39,853 bases of DNA, from NCBI GenBank assembly GCA_937889645.1, contig CALBZE010000029.1, positions 1 through 39,853 on the forward strand, in the 5' to 3' direction. Shown here in pieces: positions 7,664 to 15,424 of this stretch. A program made the position numbers and the translations under genes. The notes beneath the pieces are model-generated. The model ran no database searches and was not told where the DNA came from. It saw nothing but the letters and a program-made list of their open reading frames with translations. This DNA is from an uncultured bacterium. GTDB lineage: Bacteria; Gemmatimonadota; Gemmatimonadetes; Longimicrobiales; RSA9. The first letter of the stretch is position 1. Every line of letters starts with the position of its first letter.

Positions 7664-7705
7664 ATACTTGACGGATTACACGACATTGTTGCCGCAGTCA
7701 AGTAT
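7664..7705 (-). promoter_or_regulatory. Probable MarR-GNAT operator/promoter
   Basis: A perfect 9-bp inverted repeat, ATACTTGAC (7664-7672) and GTCAAGTAT (7697-7705), with half-site starts 33 bp apart, about three helical turns. On the minus strand the outer half contains TTGACT, usable as a -35 (TGTAAT lies 15 bp downstream, a short spacer). Placement on the MarR-GNAT promoter fits autoregulation. Confidence 0.6.
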
Positions 7706-7741
7706 TTCGCCGGCGGGTGGTAGGCGACGTCGCCCCGGAGC

Positions 7742-8048
7742 GCCACGGGGCGCACGCGACGCCCGGGCACACGCGATGCCCGGGCACACGCGATGCCCGG
7801 GCACACGCCGCGCCCCGGGGCGCACGCCACATCCGGGCACCCCGCGCCCGGGCGCACGCCGTGCCCGGCCACACACCACACCGAGCCACACGCCGCACCG
7901 AGCCACACACCGCACCGGGTCGCGGACAACACCGAGCCACCCACCGCGCGGACCACGCACCGCCCCGGACCGCGCACCACACCGGGCCACGCACCACACC
8001 GGACCACACACCGCCCCGGACCCCGCGCCTCACCGGGCCACGCGACGT
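7742..8048. repeat. 17-bp tandem repeat array, about 18 units
   Basis: Units from 7761 onward are nearly all exactly 17 bp. The first three (GCCCGGGCACACGCGAT and close copies) are almost identical; later units diverge to forms such as ACCGAGCCACACACCGC and ACCGGGCCACGCACCAC. A few are 15, 16 or 19 bp. Shared core: CCGGGCCACACNCC. The array fills the gap between the divergent MarR-GNAT and UbiD genes, upstream of the UbiD promoter. All frames stay open across it because of composition, but no start or ribosome binding site supports translation. Confidence 0.9.
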
Positions 8049-8061
8049 CGCTCCCCCTCCG

Positions 8062-8091
8062 TTGGCGTCGCTCCGCCCCACACGTTACCTT
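8062..8091 (+). promoter_or_regulatory. Possible promoter of the UbiD gene
   Basis: TTGGCG (8062-8067), 18-bp spacer, TACCTT (8086-8091). It would start transcription about 25 nt before the TTG start codon, just past the 17-bp repeat array. The -10 match is weak. Confidence 0.45.
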
Positions 8092-8122
8092 TTCCGCCGA
8101 AACTCCAACCCGGAGCAGTTCA

Positions 8123-10060
8123 TTGGGTTACCCGAGCCTGTCCGCCTGCATCCGCGACCTCGAGCGACACGGCCACCTGGTCCGCATCCGCGAGGAGGTG
8201 GACCCGTACCTCGAGATGGCGGCGATCCAGCGACGCGTCTACGCCGCCGGCGGCCCCGCGCTCCTCTTCGAGAACGTGAAGGGGTCGCGCTTCCCGGCCG
8301 TGTCGAACCTCTTCGGCACGCTCGAGCGGTCGCGCTTCATGTTCCGCGACACTTTCGCGGCCGTCCAGGCGCTCGTCGGACTGAAATACGACCCTGTCGC
8401 CGCCGCGAAGCACCCGTTGCGCCACCTCCCGGCGCTCCGCACCGCGCTCTACGCGCTCCCGAAGAAGCGACGCCGCGGCGCGCCGATCCTGCACGGCCGC
8501 ACGCGCATCTCCGAGCTGCCGCAGATCGTGAGCTGGCCGAAGGACGGCGGGCCGTTCATCACCCTGCCGCAGGTCTATACCGAGGACGTGACCCGGCCGG
8601 GGATCATGCACGCGAACCTCGGGATGTACCGGATCCAGATGGCGGGGAACGACTACGTCCCCGACCGGGAGATCGGGCTCCACTACCAGATCCACCGGGG
8701 GATCGGCGTGCACCAGGCGCGGGCGCGCGAGGCCGGCCAGCCGCTCAAGGTCAGCATCTTCGTCGGCGGCCCGCCCGCCCACACCTTCGCGGCGATGATG
8801 CCGCTTCCCGAAGGGCTGTCGGAGCTGATCTTCGCCGGCGCGCTGGGCGGACGTCGCTTCCGCTACTTCTACGACGACGAAGGGTTCTGCGTCTCCGCCG
8901 ACGCCGACTTCGTCATCACCGGCACCGTCCACCACGATGAGCTGAAGCCCGAGGGCCCCTTCGGCGATCACCTCGGCTACTACTCCCTCGCCCACCCGTT
9001 CCCGGTCCTGCGCGTGCACCGGGTCTACCACCGAAAGGACGCGATCTGGCCGTTCACCGTCGTCGGGCGGCCGCCGCAGGAGGACACCAGCTTCGGCGCG
9101 CTCGTCCACGAGCTTACGGGCGACGCCATCCCCAACGAGATCCCGGGGCTCCACGCCGTCCACGCGGTCGACGCCGCCGGCGTGCACCCACTCTGCCTGG
9201 CGATCGGGAGCGAGCGCTACACGCCGTACCTCGACCCGCGCGACCGGCGGCCCCAGGAGCTGCTCACGATCGCGAACCACATCCTGGGCACGAACCAGCT
9301 CTCGCTGGCGAAGTACCTGCTGATCGCCGCGCGCGAGGACGACCCGTCGCTCGACGTGCACGACGTCGCCGGCTTCTTCCGGCACGTCCTCGAGCGCTTC
9401 GACCCCGCGCGCGACCTGCACTTCCAGACGTGCACGACGATCGACACGCTCGACTACACCGGGACCGCGCTGAACGAGGGCTCGAAGCTCGTGATCGCCG
9501 CCGCGGGCCCCCGGCGACGCGAGCTGTGGACCGAGGTCCCGGAGGGGTTCGATCTTCCCCGGCCGTTCGACGCCTTCCGCCTCGCGCTCCCCGGCGTCCT
9601 CGCCGTGGAAGCGCCGGCGTTCTCGAGCTACGAAGAGACGGCGCGGGAGATCGAGGCGCTGGATCGGTGGCTGCGAGAAGCGATGGGGCTCGGGACCGCA
9701 GGCGACGTCGCCGCCGCCCGTGCCGGCGCCACGGCCGCGTCCGCGGGCGCCGCAGGTTCCGGAGCCGGCGACGGCCCCCTGCGCGGCCTCGCTCTCCTCG
9801 TCCTCTGCGACGACGCGGGGTTCACCGCCGCGTCGCTCGCCAACTTCCTGTGGGTGACGTTCACCCGAAGCAACCCGTCGCACGACGTGCACGGCGTCGG
9901 CGAGTTCGTCGCCTACAAGCACTGGGGGTGCCGCGGCCCGCTCATCATCGACGCGCGCATCAAGCCGCACCACGCGCCGCCGCTCGAGGAGGACCCCGCC
10001 GTCGAGCCGCGGATCGAGCGGCTGGCGGCCAGGGGCGGGCCGCTGCACGGGATCATCTGA
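8123..10060 (+). CDS. ubiD: UbiD-family prenylated-FMN decarboxylase
   Basis: A 645-residue protein. UbiD-family enzymes (de)carboxylate aromatic or unsaturated acids with prenylated FMN made by UbiX; classic roles are in ubiquinone and menaquinone synthesis. I chose the TTG at 8123 because LGYPSLSACIRDLERHGHLVRI matches the usual start (MGY.SL...L...G.L.RI) and GGAG lies 7 nt upstream; the frame is open upstream only through repeats. The family motif DELKPEGPFGDHLGYYS is present, as is the N-terminal prFMN-binding region (GMYRIQ...G.H.Q.HRGIG). An Ala/Gly-rich insert (about residues 530-555) interrupts the C-terminal domain, making it longer than the E. coli protein (about 500 residues). No ubiX or quinone gene is nearby, so the substrate cannot be assigned. 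Confidence 0.88.
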   Translation: MGYPSLSACIRDLERHGHLVRIREEVDPYLEMAAIQRRVYAAGGPALLFENVKGSRFPAVSNLFGTLERSRFMFRDTFAAVQALVGLKYDPVAAAKHPLRHLPALRTALYALPKKRRRGAPILHGRTRISELPQIVSWPKDGGPFITLPQVYTEDVTRPGIMHANLGMYRIQMAGNDYVPDREIGLHYQIHRGIGVHQARAREAGQPLKVSIFVGGPPAHTFAAMMPLPEGLSELIFAGALGGRRFRYFYDDEGFCVSADADFVITGTVHHDELKPEGPFGDHLGYYSLAHPFPVLRVHRVYHRKDAIWPFTVVGRPPQEDTSFGALVHELTGDAIPNEIPGLHAVHAVDAAGVHPLCLAIGSERYTPYLDPRDRRPQELLTIANHILGTNQLSLAKYLLIAAREDDPSLDVHDVAGFFRHVLERFDPARDLHFQTCTTIDTLDYTGTALNEGSKLVIAAAGPRRRELWTEVPEGFDLPRPFDAFRLALPGVLAVEAPAFSSYEETAREIEALDRWLREAMGLGTAGDVAAARAGATAASAGAAGSGAGDGPLRGLALLVLCDDAGFTAASLANFLWVTFTRSNPSHDVHGVGEFVAYKHWGCRGPLIIDARIKPHHAPPLEEDPAVEPRIERLAARGGPLHGII

Positions 10061-10075
10061 GGGGATTGGGACCGC

Positions 10076-10186
10076 GCGGGCGACGCCCATCGGGCCCGAG
10101 CGGGCGGCACACACCGGCACAGGGCGGGCGACACACATCGGGCCCGGGCGGGCGGCACACATCGAGACAGAGCAGGCGACGCCCGG
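10076..10186. repeat. 24-bp tandem repeat, 4.6 units
   Basis: Four full 24-bp units start at 10076, 10100, 10124 and 10148, each beginning GCGGGCGRC or GCGGGCGGC, with ACACATCGGGCCCGG in the best-conserved middle. A 15-bp partial copy (GCAGGCGACGCCCGG) ends at 10186. The array begins 15 bp after the UbiD stop. Nothing was recognised in 10187-10334. Confidence 0.9.
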
Positions 10187-10334
10187 AAACTCGTGCTGAG
10201 GAGGCGCTGGTCGGCCGGGCGGGCACAGCCATACACCCGAGCCGACCGAGGCGCCTGTCGGTCGGGACGGCCGCACCCTTCAGCCGGGCGGAAAATAGTG
10301 CTGGCCGGCGACGCCCCTCCCAGGCTGCCGCCGC

Positions 10335-10510
10335 TGTAGAAACTGAGCACGGATCGCGATCAATCGCGAACCTTGGTGGGTTTCTACATATATCGTGGTG
10401 AACTACACACGCTGGGCGCCGGCACGAATGCAGCGTGCTCAGTTTCTACATTAGCGGGGAAAAACTGCACACGGTGCCGAATTTTCGGGGATGAGTGTGC
10501 AGTTTCTACA
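10335..10510. repeat. Three-unit dyad array, second copy of the family
   Basis: Three 44-bp dyads: 10340-10383 (AAAC...GTTT, containing the inner hairpin CGCGAT-CA-ATCGCG), 10401-10444 (AACT...AGTT, arms with three mismatches) and 10462-10505 (AAACTGCACAC with its perfect partner). Two 17-nt linkers, CTACATATATCGTGGTG (10384-10400) and TCTACATTAGCGGGGAA (10445-10461), set a 61-bp period. In addition a perfect 17-bp inverted repeat (TGTAGAAACTGAGCACG at 10335-10351, partner at 10434-10450) links the first two units into one larger cruciform. Segment 10490-10510 is the exact reverse complement of 5095-5115. Confidence 0.9.
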
Positions 10511-10730
10511 CGGTGGTAGGCGGGGGTGCCGCCCCGAGACCGCGCGGTCGTCGGAACACGGGGCCCGGGCGCCTGCTCGGACCCCCGTGGTCGCAACGAA
10601 GTGGGGGCAGGTGCGCCCCGACGCCGGCGTCTCGGAAACCCGCTCGAGTCGCGGCGGGCCCCGGCGCCCCTTCCGTTGCGGTGCAAAAGTAGCAAGCGTG
10701 GGCCCGTTCGCCCGCACTTGCCGAGTATCC
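10511..10730. other. Spacer inside the repeat-rich convergent gap
   Basis: No gene supported. It contains an imperfect hairpin near 10691-10720 (GCAAGCGTGGGC with GCCCGCACTTGC), preceded by AAAAGTA, that resembles the array dyads but lacks the AAAC/GTTT ends. All strands are open here because of base composition only. Confidence 0.5.
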
Positions 10731-10836
10731 ACACATATCGTGGTCAACTCAGCACACGCAGAATGCGTGCTGAGTTTGCACATTAGCGGGGAAAAATCCG
10801 CGAGCGTCCGTCGGTGACCCGATGAATGGGAAGTTT
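10731..10836. repeat. Partial third copy of the dyad array
   Basis: Starts with ACACATATCGTGGTC, matching the linker at 10386-10400, then a shortened 31-bp dyad (10746-10776, AACTCAGCAC...TGCTGAGTT), the linker TGCACATTAGCGGGGAA (10777-10793), and a 43-bp AAAT...GTTT segment (10794-10836) whose arms are largely decayed. The linker is 17 nt, the same length as in the 10335 array. Confidence 0.8.
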
Positions 10837-11003
10837 GCACGCGGGCGGCCGACATGGCGGGCGAGTCGAGTTGCCTCCAACCCGCCGCCGGCCGCGGAAG
10901 CCGCGCCGGACCGTCACAATCCCGCCAGCCACAGTAGCCTCGCCGGACCAATTCCTTCCCTCCCCCTGCCACGGCAGCCGCGCCCGCGCGGCCGCAACTG
11001 CCC
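10837..11003. other. Gap downstream of the iron transporter operon
   Basis: No gene or clear terminator seen. GC-rich sequence between the decayed dyad copy and the stop of the leftward ABC ATPase gene. Confidence 0.5.
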
Positions 11004-11857
<854 letters not shown>

Positions 11858-11861
<4 letters not shown>

Positions 11862-13507
11862 CCCCGCCCCCTCGCCAGCAGCCGGTCCAGCCCCAGGACC
11901 GGAAGGAGCCCCACGGCGATGATCACGAGCGCCGCGTTCGCGGACTCGGCGACCTGCTCGTCGACGGCGAGCTGGTACGCCCGCGTCGCGAGCGTGTCGA
12001 AGTTGAAGGGACGGAGGCTCAACGTCAGCGGGATCTCCTTCATCACGTCCACGAACACGAGGATCGCGGCGGCGACGAGGGTGCGGCGGAGCAGCGGGAG
12101 CGCGACGCGCCACAGCGTCGCGAGCGGCGGCTCGCCCAGGCACCGTGACGCGTCGTCCAGGTTGCGGCACTGCCGCTCGAAACCGGCCTCGAGCGGGAGC
12201 AAGGCGACCGCCGTGTAGCGCACGGCGTACGCGAACACCAGCGCGAAGAGCGTCCCGCTGAGCAGGAGGCCGGTCGAGACGCCGAGCGTCGCTTCGGCGA
12301 ACGCGTCCACCGTCCGGTCGATCCACCCGAACGGGACGATGATCCCGACCGCGATCACGGCGCCGGGGATCGAGTACCCGAGGACGACCGCGCGGTTCGC
12401 CGCACTCACCGTCCGGCCGCGGTCGAGCCGCCCGGCGTAGACCAGGAGGAGCGCCAGAGCGACGCACAGCAGCGCGGCGACCGTCGCCAGCCCGAAGCTG
12501 TTCGCCACAAGCCGCAGGTAGCTCGCGTCGACGACGTCGCCCGCGGTCCTCACCGTCCAGAGCGCGAGCTGCGCGACGGGGATGAGGAAGCCGAAGAGGA
12601 GCGGGGCGAAGCAGACCGCGAATGCCGCCCACGCGCGCCAACCGCGCAGCCGCTGCCTGAGGAGCGGGCGGTGCCCGGTGCCTCGCGTGTCGTCGACACG
12701 ACGCCGCCCGCGCTGCGACCGCTCGAGCGCGAGCACGGCGAGCACGAAGACCATGAGGATCGCCGCGAGCCGGATCGCCGCGTCCAGGTCGCCCAGCGCG
12801 TGCCACGAGCGGAAGATCCCGGTCGTGAACGTGGTCACGCCGTAGTAGCTGACCGCGCCGTAGTCGTTCAGCACCTCCATCACGACCATGCTCACGCCGG
12901 CCGCGATCGCCGGGCGCGCCAGCGGGAGCGCGACGCGCCAGAACGCCGACGCGCCGCCGTGCCCCAGCGTCCACGCCGCCTCCAGCGCCGTCCGCGACTG
13001 CCCCAGGAAAGCCGCCCGCGAGAGGAGGTAGACGTACGGGTACAGGACCAGCGCGAAGATCACCACCATCGTCTCGATCCGCATGACCGGGATCGCGACG
13101 AAGGTGTCGGAGAGCGACGGAACGAGCGCACGTGCCGTGCGCTGCACCGGCCCCGTCACGTCCAGCATCCCGGCGTACGTGTACGCCGCGATGTACGCCG
13201 GCACCGAGAGCGGGAGCACGAGCGACCACTCGAACAACCGCCGGCCGGGGAAGTCGCGCGTCGCCACGAGCCACGCGGACGCCACGCCGATCACCAGCGC
13301 CAGCGCGCCCGAACCCGCCGCCAGTACCACCGAGTTGCGCAGGTACTCCGGCATCACCGTCGACGCCAGGTGCGCCCACACCTCGCGGCCGTCCGCGCCG
13401 AGCGCCCCGACCGCCACGACCAGCATCGGGACGGACAGCGCCAGCGCCACCCCGGCCGCCGTCGCGGTCCACGGGCTCCAGAGTCCGGCGCTACCTCCAC
13501 CCCGCAC
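11858..13507 (-). CDS. fbpB: Fe3+ ABC transporter permease, fused two-domain type
   Basis: A 549-residue inner-membrane protein with about twelve hydrophobic segments in two homologous halves, as in FbpB/SfuB iron permeases. Each half carries the cytoplasmic EAA loop that docks the ATPase: EAAWTLGHGGASAFWRVALP and, in the second half, DASRCLGEPPLATLWRVALP. It overlaps the binding-protein gene by 17 bp and the ATPase by 4 bp, so all three are one operon. The start at 13507 gives a short Gly-rich N-terminus before the first membrane segment (AAGVALALSVPMLVVAV). Confidence 0.9.
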
Positions 13508-14522
13508 GATCGAAGATCGCCACCGCGGCCGCGTTCAGCTCGCCCAGCCGCGCCAGGTTCAGCGTGTCCGCCTTGAACTCGCCCCACGCCTGCAGGATCT
13601 CCGCCGGCTCGACCCGCGGGTTCACCGGGTACTCCAGATTCGCCTCGGAGAAGATCCGCTGCGCTTCCTCGCTCGCCAGGAACTCCAGCAGCCGGATCGC
13701 GTTCGCGACGTTCTTCGAGCTCGTCGTCACGCCCGCGCCGCTCACGTTCACGTGCGCGCCCCGGCCGTCCTGGTTCGGGAAGAAGACCGCCAGACGCTCC
13801 GCCAGCCGCCGCTCCTCCGGATCCGACGACGACAGGAGCCGGCCGAAGTAGTAGGTGTTCGAGATCGCGACGTCGCCGACGCCCGCGGCCACGGCCTTGA
13901 TCTGGTCCGTGTCGCCGCCCGCCGGCGGACGCGCCAGGTTCGCCGCGACCCCACGCGCCCAACGCTCCGCCGCCTCCTCGCCGTTCGCCGCGATCAGCGA
14001 CGCCAGCAGCGACTGGTTGTACACGTTCCCCGACGACCGCGACAGGATCCGGCCCTTCCACTTCGGGTCCGCCAGGTCCTCGTACGTCGACAGCTCACCG
14101 GGCTTCACGCGCGTCGGGTCGTAGATCACCACGCGCGCGCGTCGCGTGAGGCCGAACCAGTAGCCCTCCGGGTCCCGGTACGTCGCAGGGATCGACGTCT
14201 CCAGCACCTCCGACCGGATCGGCTGCAGCAGCCCCTTCTCCTTCGCGCGGTGCAGACGCCCGGCGTCCACCGTGATCAGGATGTCCGCGGGCGAGTTCTT
14301 CCCCTCGTTCTCCAGCCGCGTGATCAGCTCGTCCGCGGACGCCGTCACCACGTTCACCCGGATCCCCGTCAGCTCCGTGAACCGCGCGAACAGCTGCTGG
14401 TCCGCCTCGTAGTGCCGGTGCGAGTAGACGTTGACGACGGCGTCGCCCGCGCCGCCGGCGCCGCACCCGCCCAGCACCACCGCCGCCGCGAGCCCGATCG
14501 CGATCCTCCGATTCCTGGCCAT
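13491..14522 (-). CDS. fbpA: Fe3+-binding lipoprotein of the ABC transporter
   Basis: A 343-residue extracytoplasmic binding protein of the FbpA/FutA type. Residues 1-20 are a lipoprotein signal with lipobox LGGC (C20 lipidated). Family features: VNVYSHRHYEADQQLFARFTELTGI at the N-terminus, the PADILITVDAGRL segment, and the twin tyrosines of AISNTYYFGRL that, with the earlier Tyr of YSHRHY, form the iron site in FbpA proteins. First gene of the operon, GAGGAG about 10 nt upstream. The Fur-box-like dyad in its promoter supports iron as the substrate rather than sulfate or thiamine. Confidence 0.92.
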   Translation of the reverse strand: MARNRRIAIGLAAAVVLGGCGAGGAGDAVVNVYSHRHYEADQQLFARFTELTGIRVNVVTASADELITRLENEGKNSPADILITVDAGRLHRAKEKGLLQPIRSEVLETSIPATYRDPEGYWFGLTRRARVVIYDPTRVKPGELSTYEDLADPKWKGRILSRSSGNVYNQSLLASLIAANGEEAAERWARGVAANLARPPAGGDTDQIKAVAAGVGDVAISNTYYFGRLLSSSDPEERRLAERLAVFFPNQDGRGAHVNVSGAGVTTSSKNVANAIRLLEFLASEEAQRIFSEANLEYPVNPRVEPAEILQAWGEFKADTLNLARLGELNAAAVAIFDRAGWR

Positions 14523-14575
14523 GCTCGTCCGCTCCTCGTCGCGTGCCCCGCGCCGCGCGTCGGCGGGGCGGGTCG

Positions 14576-14592
14576 TTGAGACTGATTCTCAA
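14576..14592 (-). promoter_or_regulatory. Fur-box-like operator
   Basis: TTGAGACTGATTCTCAA, a 17-bp dyad with a 7-1-7-like layout and the TGATTCTCA core common in Fur boxes. It sits immediately downstream of the -10 of the iron-transporter promoter, where bound Fur-Fe2+ would block transcription. Confidence 0.75.
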
Positions 14593-14602
14593 TCGGAAGA
14601 CG

Positions 14603-14631
14603 ATCTTAGCCCCGTGCACACACCGTCGCAA
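14603..14631 (-). promoter_or_regulatory. Promoter of the iron transporter operon
   Basis: On the minus strand TTGCGA (14631-14626), 17-bp spacer, TAAGAT (14608-14603). Predicted start near 14596, next to the Fur-like dyad. Confidence 0.7.
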
Positions 14632-14683
14632 GGCCCGCGGGCCGCGGCTGGCACGGAGATGGCATGCACGACACGCCAAAAAG

Positions 14684-14712
14684 GTTGCGCAACGGCGCGG
14701 AGCCGTTAATTT
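14684..14712 (+). promoter_or_regulatory. Promoter of the triple-HTH gene, with palindrome
   Basis: TTGCGC (14685-14690), 16-bp spacer, TAATTT (14707-14712). The -35 lies inside the perfect palindrome GTTGCGCAAC (14684-14693), a possible operator. Confidence 0.5.
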
Positions 14713-14766
14713 GGTGACATTCATCACAATCAAGTCGATTCGTTTCTGAAGACGGGCAGCCACGCA

Positions 14767-15423
14767 ATGAGCCAGCGAGCGCTTGCGAGCCACGTGGCGT
14801 ACTGCCGCGAGCAGGTCCGGCGTGGCCGGGCCACGTGTCGGCAGCTCGCCGAGGAGCTGGGGGTCACGGAACGAGCCATTCAGGCGTGCGTCTACGGCCG
14901 CACGTACGCGCACATTCCCGGGGCGTTGCCGAGCCCGAAGCGGCGGCGTCGGCGTCAGCGGACCGCGCCGCTGACCGAGGCGGAGGTCCGGCAGATCCGG
15001 GAAGAGTACGCGGCGGGCGAGCTGTCGATCGAGGAGATCGCGACGAAGCATCAGATCTCGCGCTCGTACGTCGTCCAGCTCGGCCGGGGGATGGCGCGCA
15101 AGGACATCCCCGGCGGCACGCTCGACCGGCGGCCGGTGCGGCGGGTGGACCCGAAGCAGGCGGCGCGGCGCGGCGAGAGGCATCCGAACGCGCGGCTGGA
15201 CGCGCTGTGCGTGATCGGGATCCGGGAGCTGGCCCGGCTGGGCGTCGAGCACGCGCGGATCGCCGACGTCTTCGGCACGACGCCGGAGAACGTGTGCATG
15301 ATCTCGCGTCGGCACCGCTGGCGCCACGTTCCGGACATGCCGCTCACGCCGACGGCGCTGAAGCACCTGCCGCCGGCCGCGATCGAGCTGCTGGAGAGCG
15401 TGAACGGCGCCCGCGCGACGTGA
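14767..15423 (+). CDS. Protein with three HTH-like modules, unknown function
   Basis: A 218-residue, strongly basic protein I cannot assign to a named family. Three segments have the same plan, a helix-turn-helix followed by a short basic tail ending in (H/D)(I/V)P: residues 22-51 (CRQLAEELGVTERAIQACVYG...AHIPG), 86-117 (SIEEIATKHQISRSYVVQLG...KDIPG) and 160-190 (EHARIADVFGTTPENVCMIS...RHVPD). Similar HTH plus 'W.HI' units occur in phage and intron-associated endonucleases (NUMOD-type DNA-binding modules), but no nuclease motif is present. Linkers between modules are Arg/Lys rich (SPKRRRRRQR). Probably binds a long DNA site. It lies 1 nt before the methyltransferase start, so the two are likely co-transcribed. 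Confidence 0.75.
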   Translation: MSQRALASHVAYCREQVRRGRATCRQLAEELGVTERAIQACVYGRTYAHIPGALPSPKRRRRRQRTAPLTEAEVRQIREEYAAGELSIEEIATKHQISRSYVVQLGRGMARKDIPGGTLDRRPVRRVDPKQAARRGERHPNARLDALCVIGIRELARLGVEHARIADVFGTTPENVCMISRRHRWRHVPDMPLTPTALKHLPPAAIELLESVNGARAT

Positions 15424-15424
15424 C

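Noticed and set aside
7717..8940. Translation of the 17-bp repeat region as an N-terminal extension of UbiD or as a separate protein
   Set aside because: The UbiD family N-terminus begins exactly at the TTG at 8123 with a ribosome binding site; a 17-bp unit does not keep one frame.
9913..10350. Minus-strand frame with 8-residue repeats (CAARPGPM-like) over the 10076 array
   Set aside because: Same reason: repeat-driven open frame, no ribosome binding site, overlaps the end of ubiD.
10335..10836. Retron msr/msd or integron attC sites as explanation for the dyad arrays
   Set aside because: No reverse transcriptase or integrase gene in the window, and no conserved attC core (GTTRRRY/RYYYAAC) or msr-like layout recognised.
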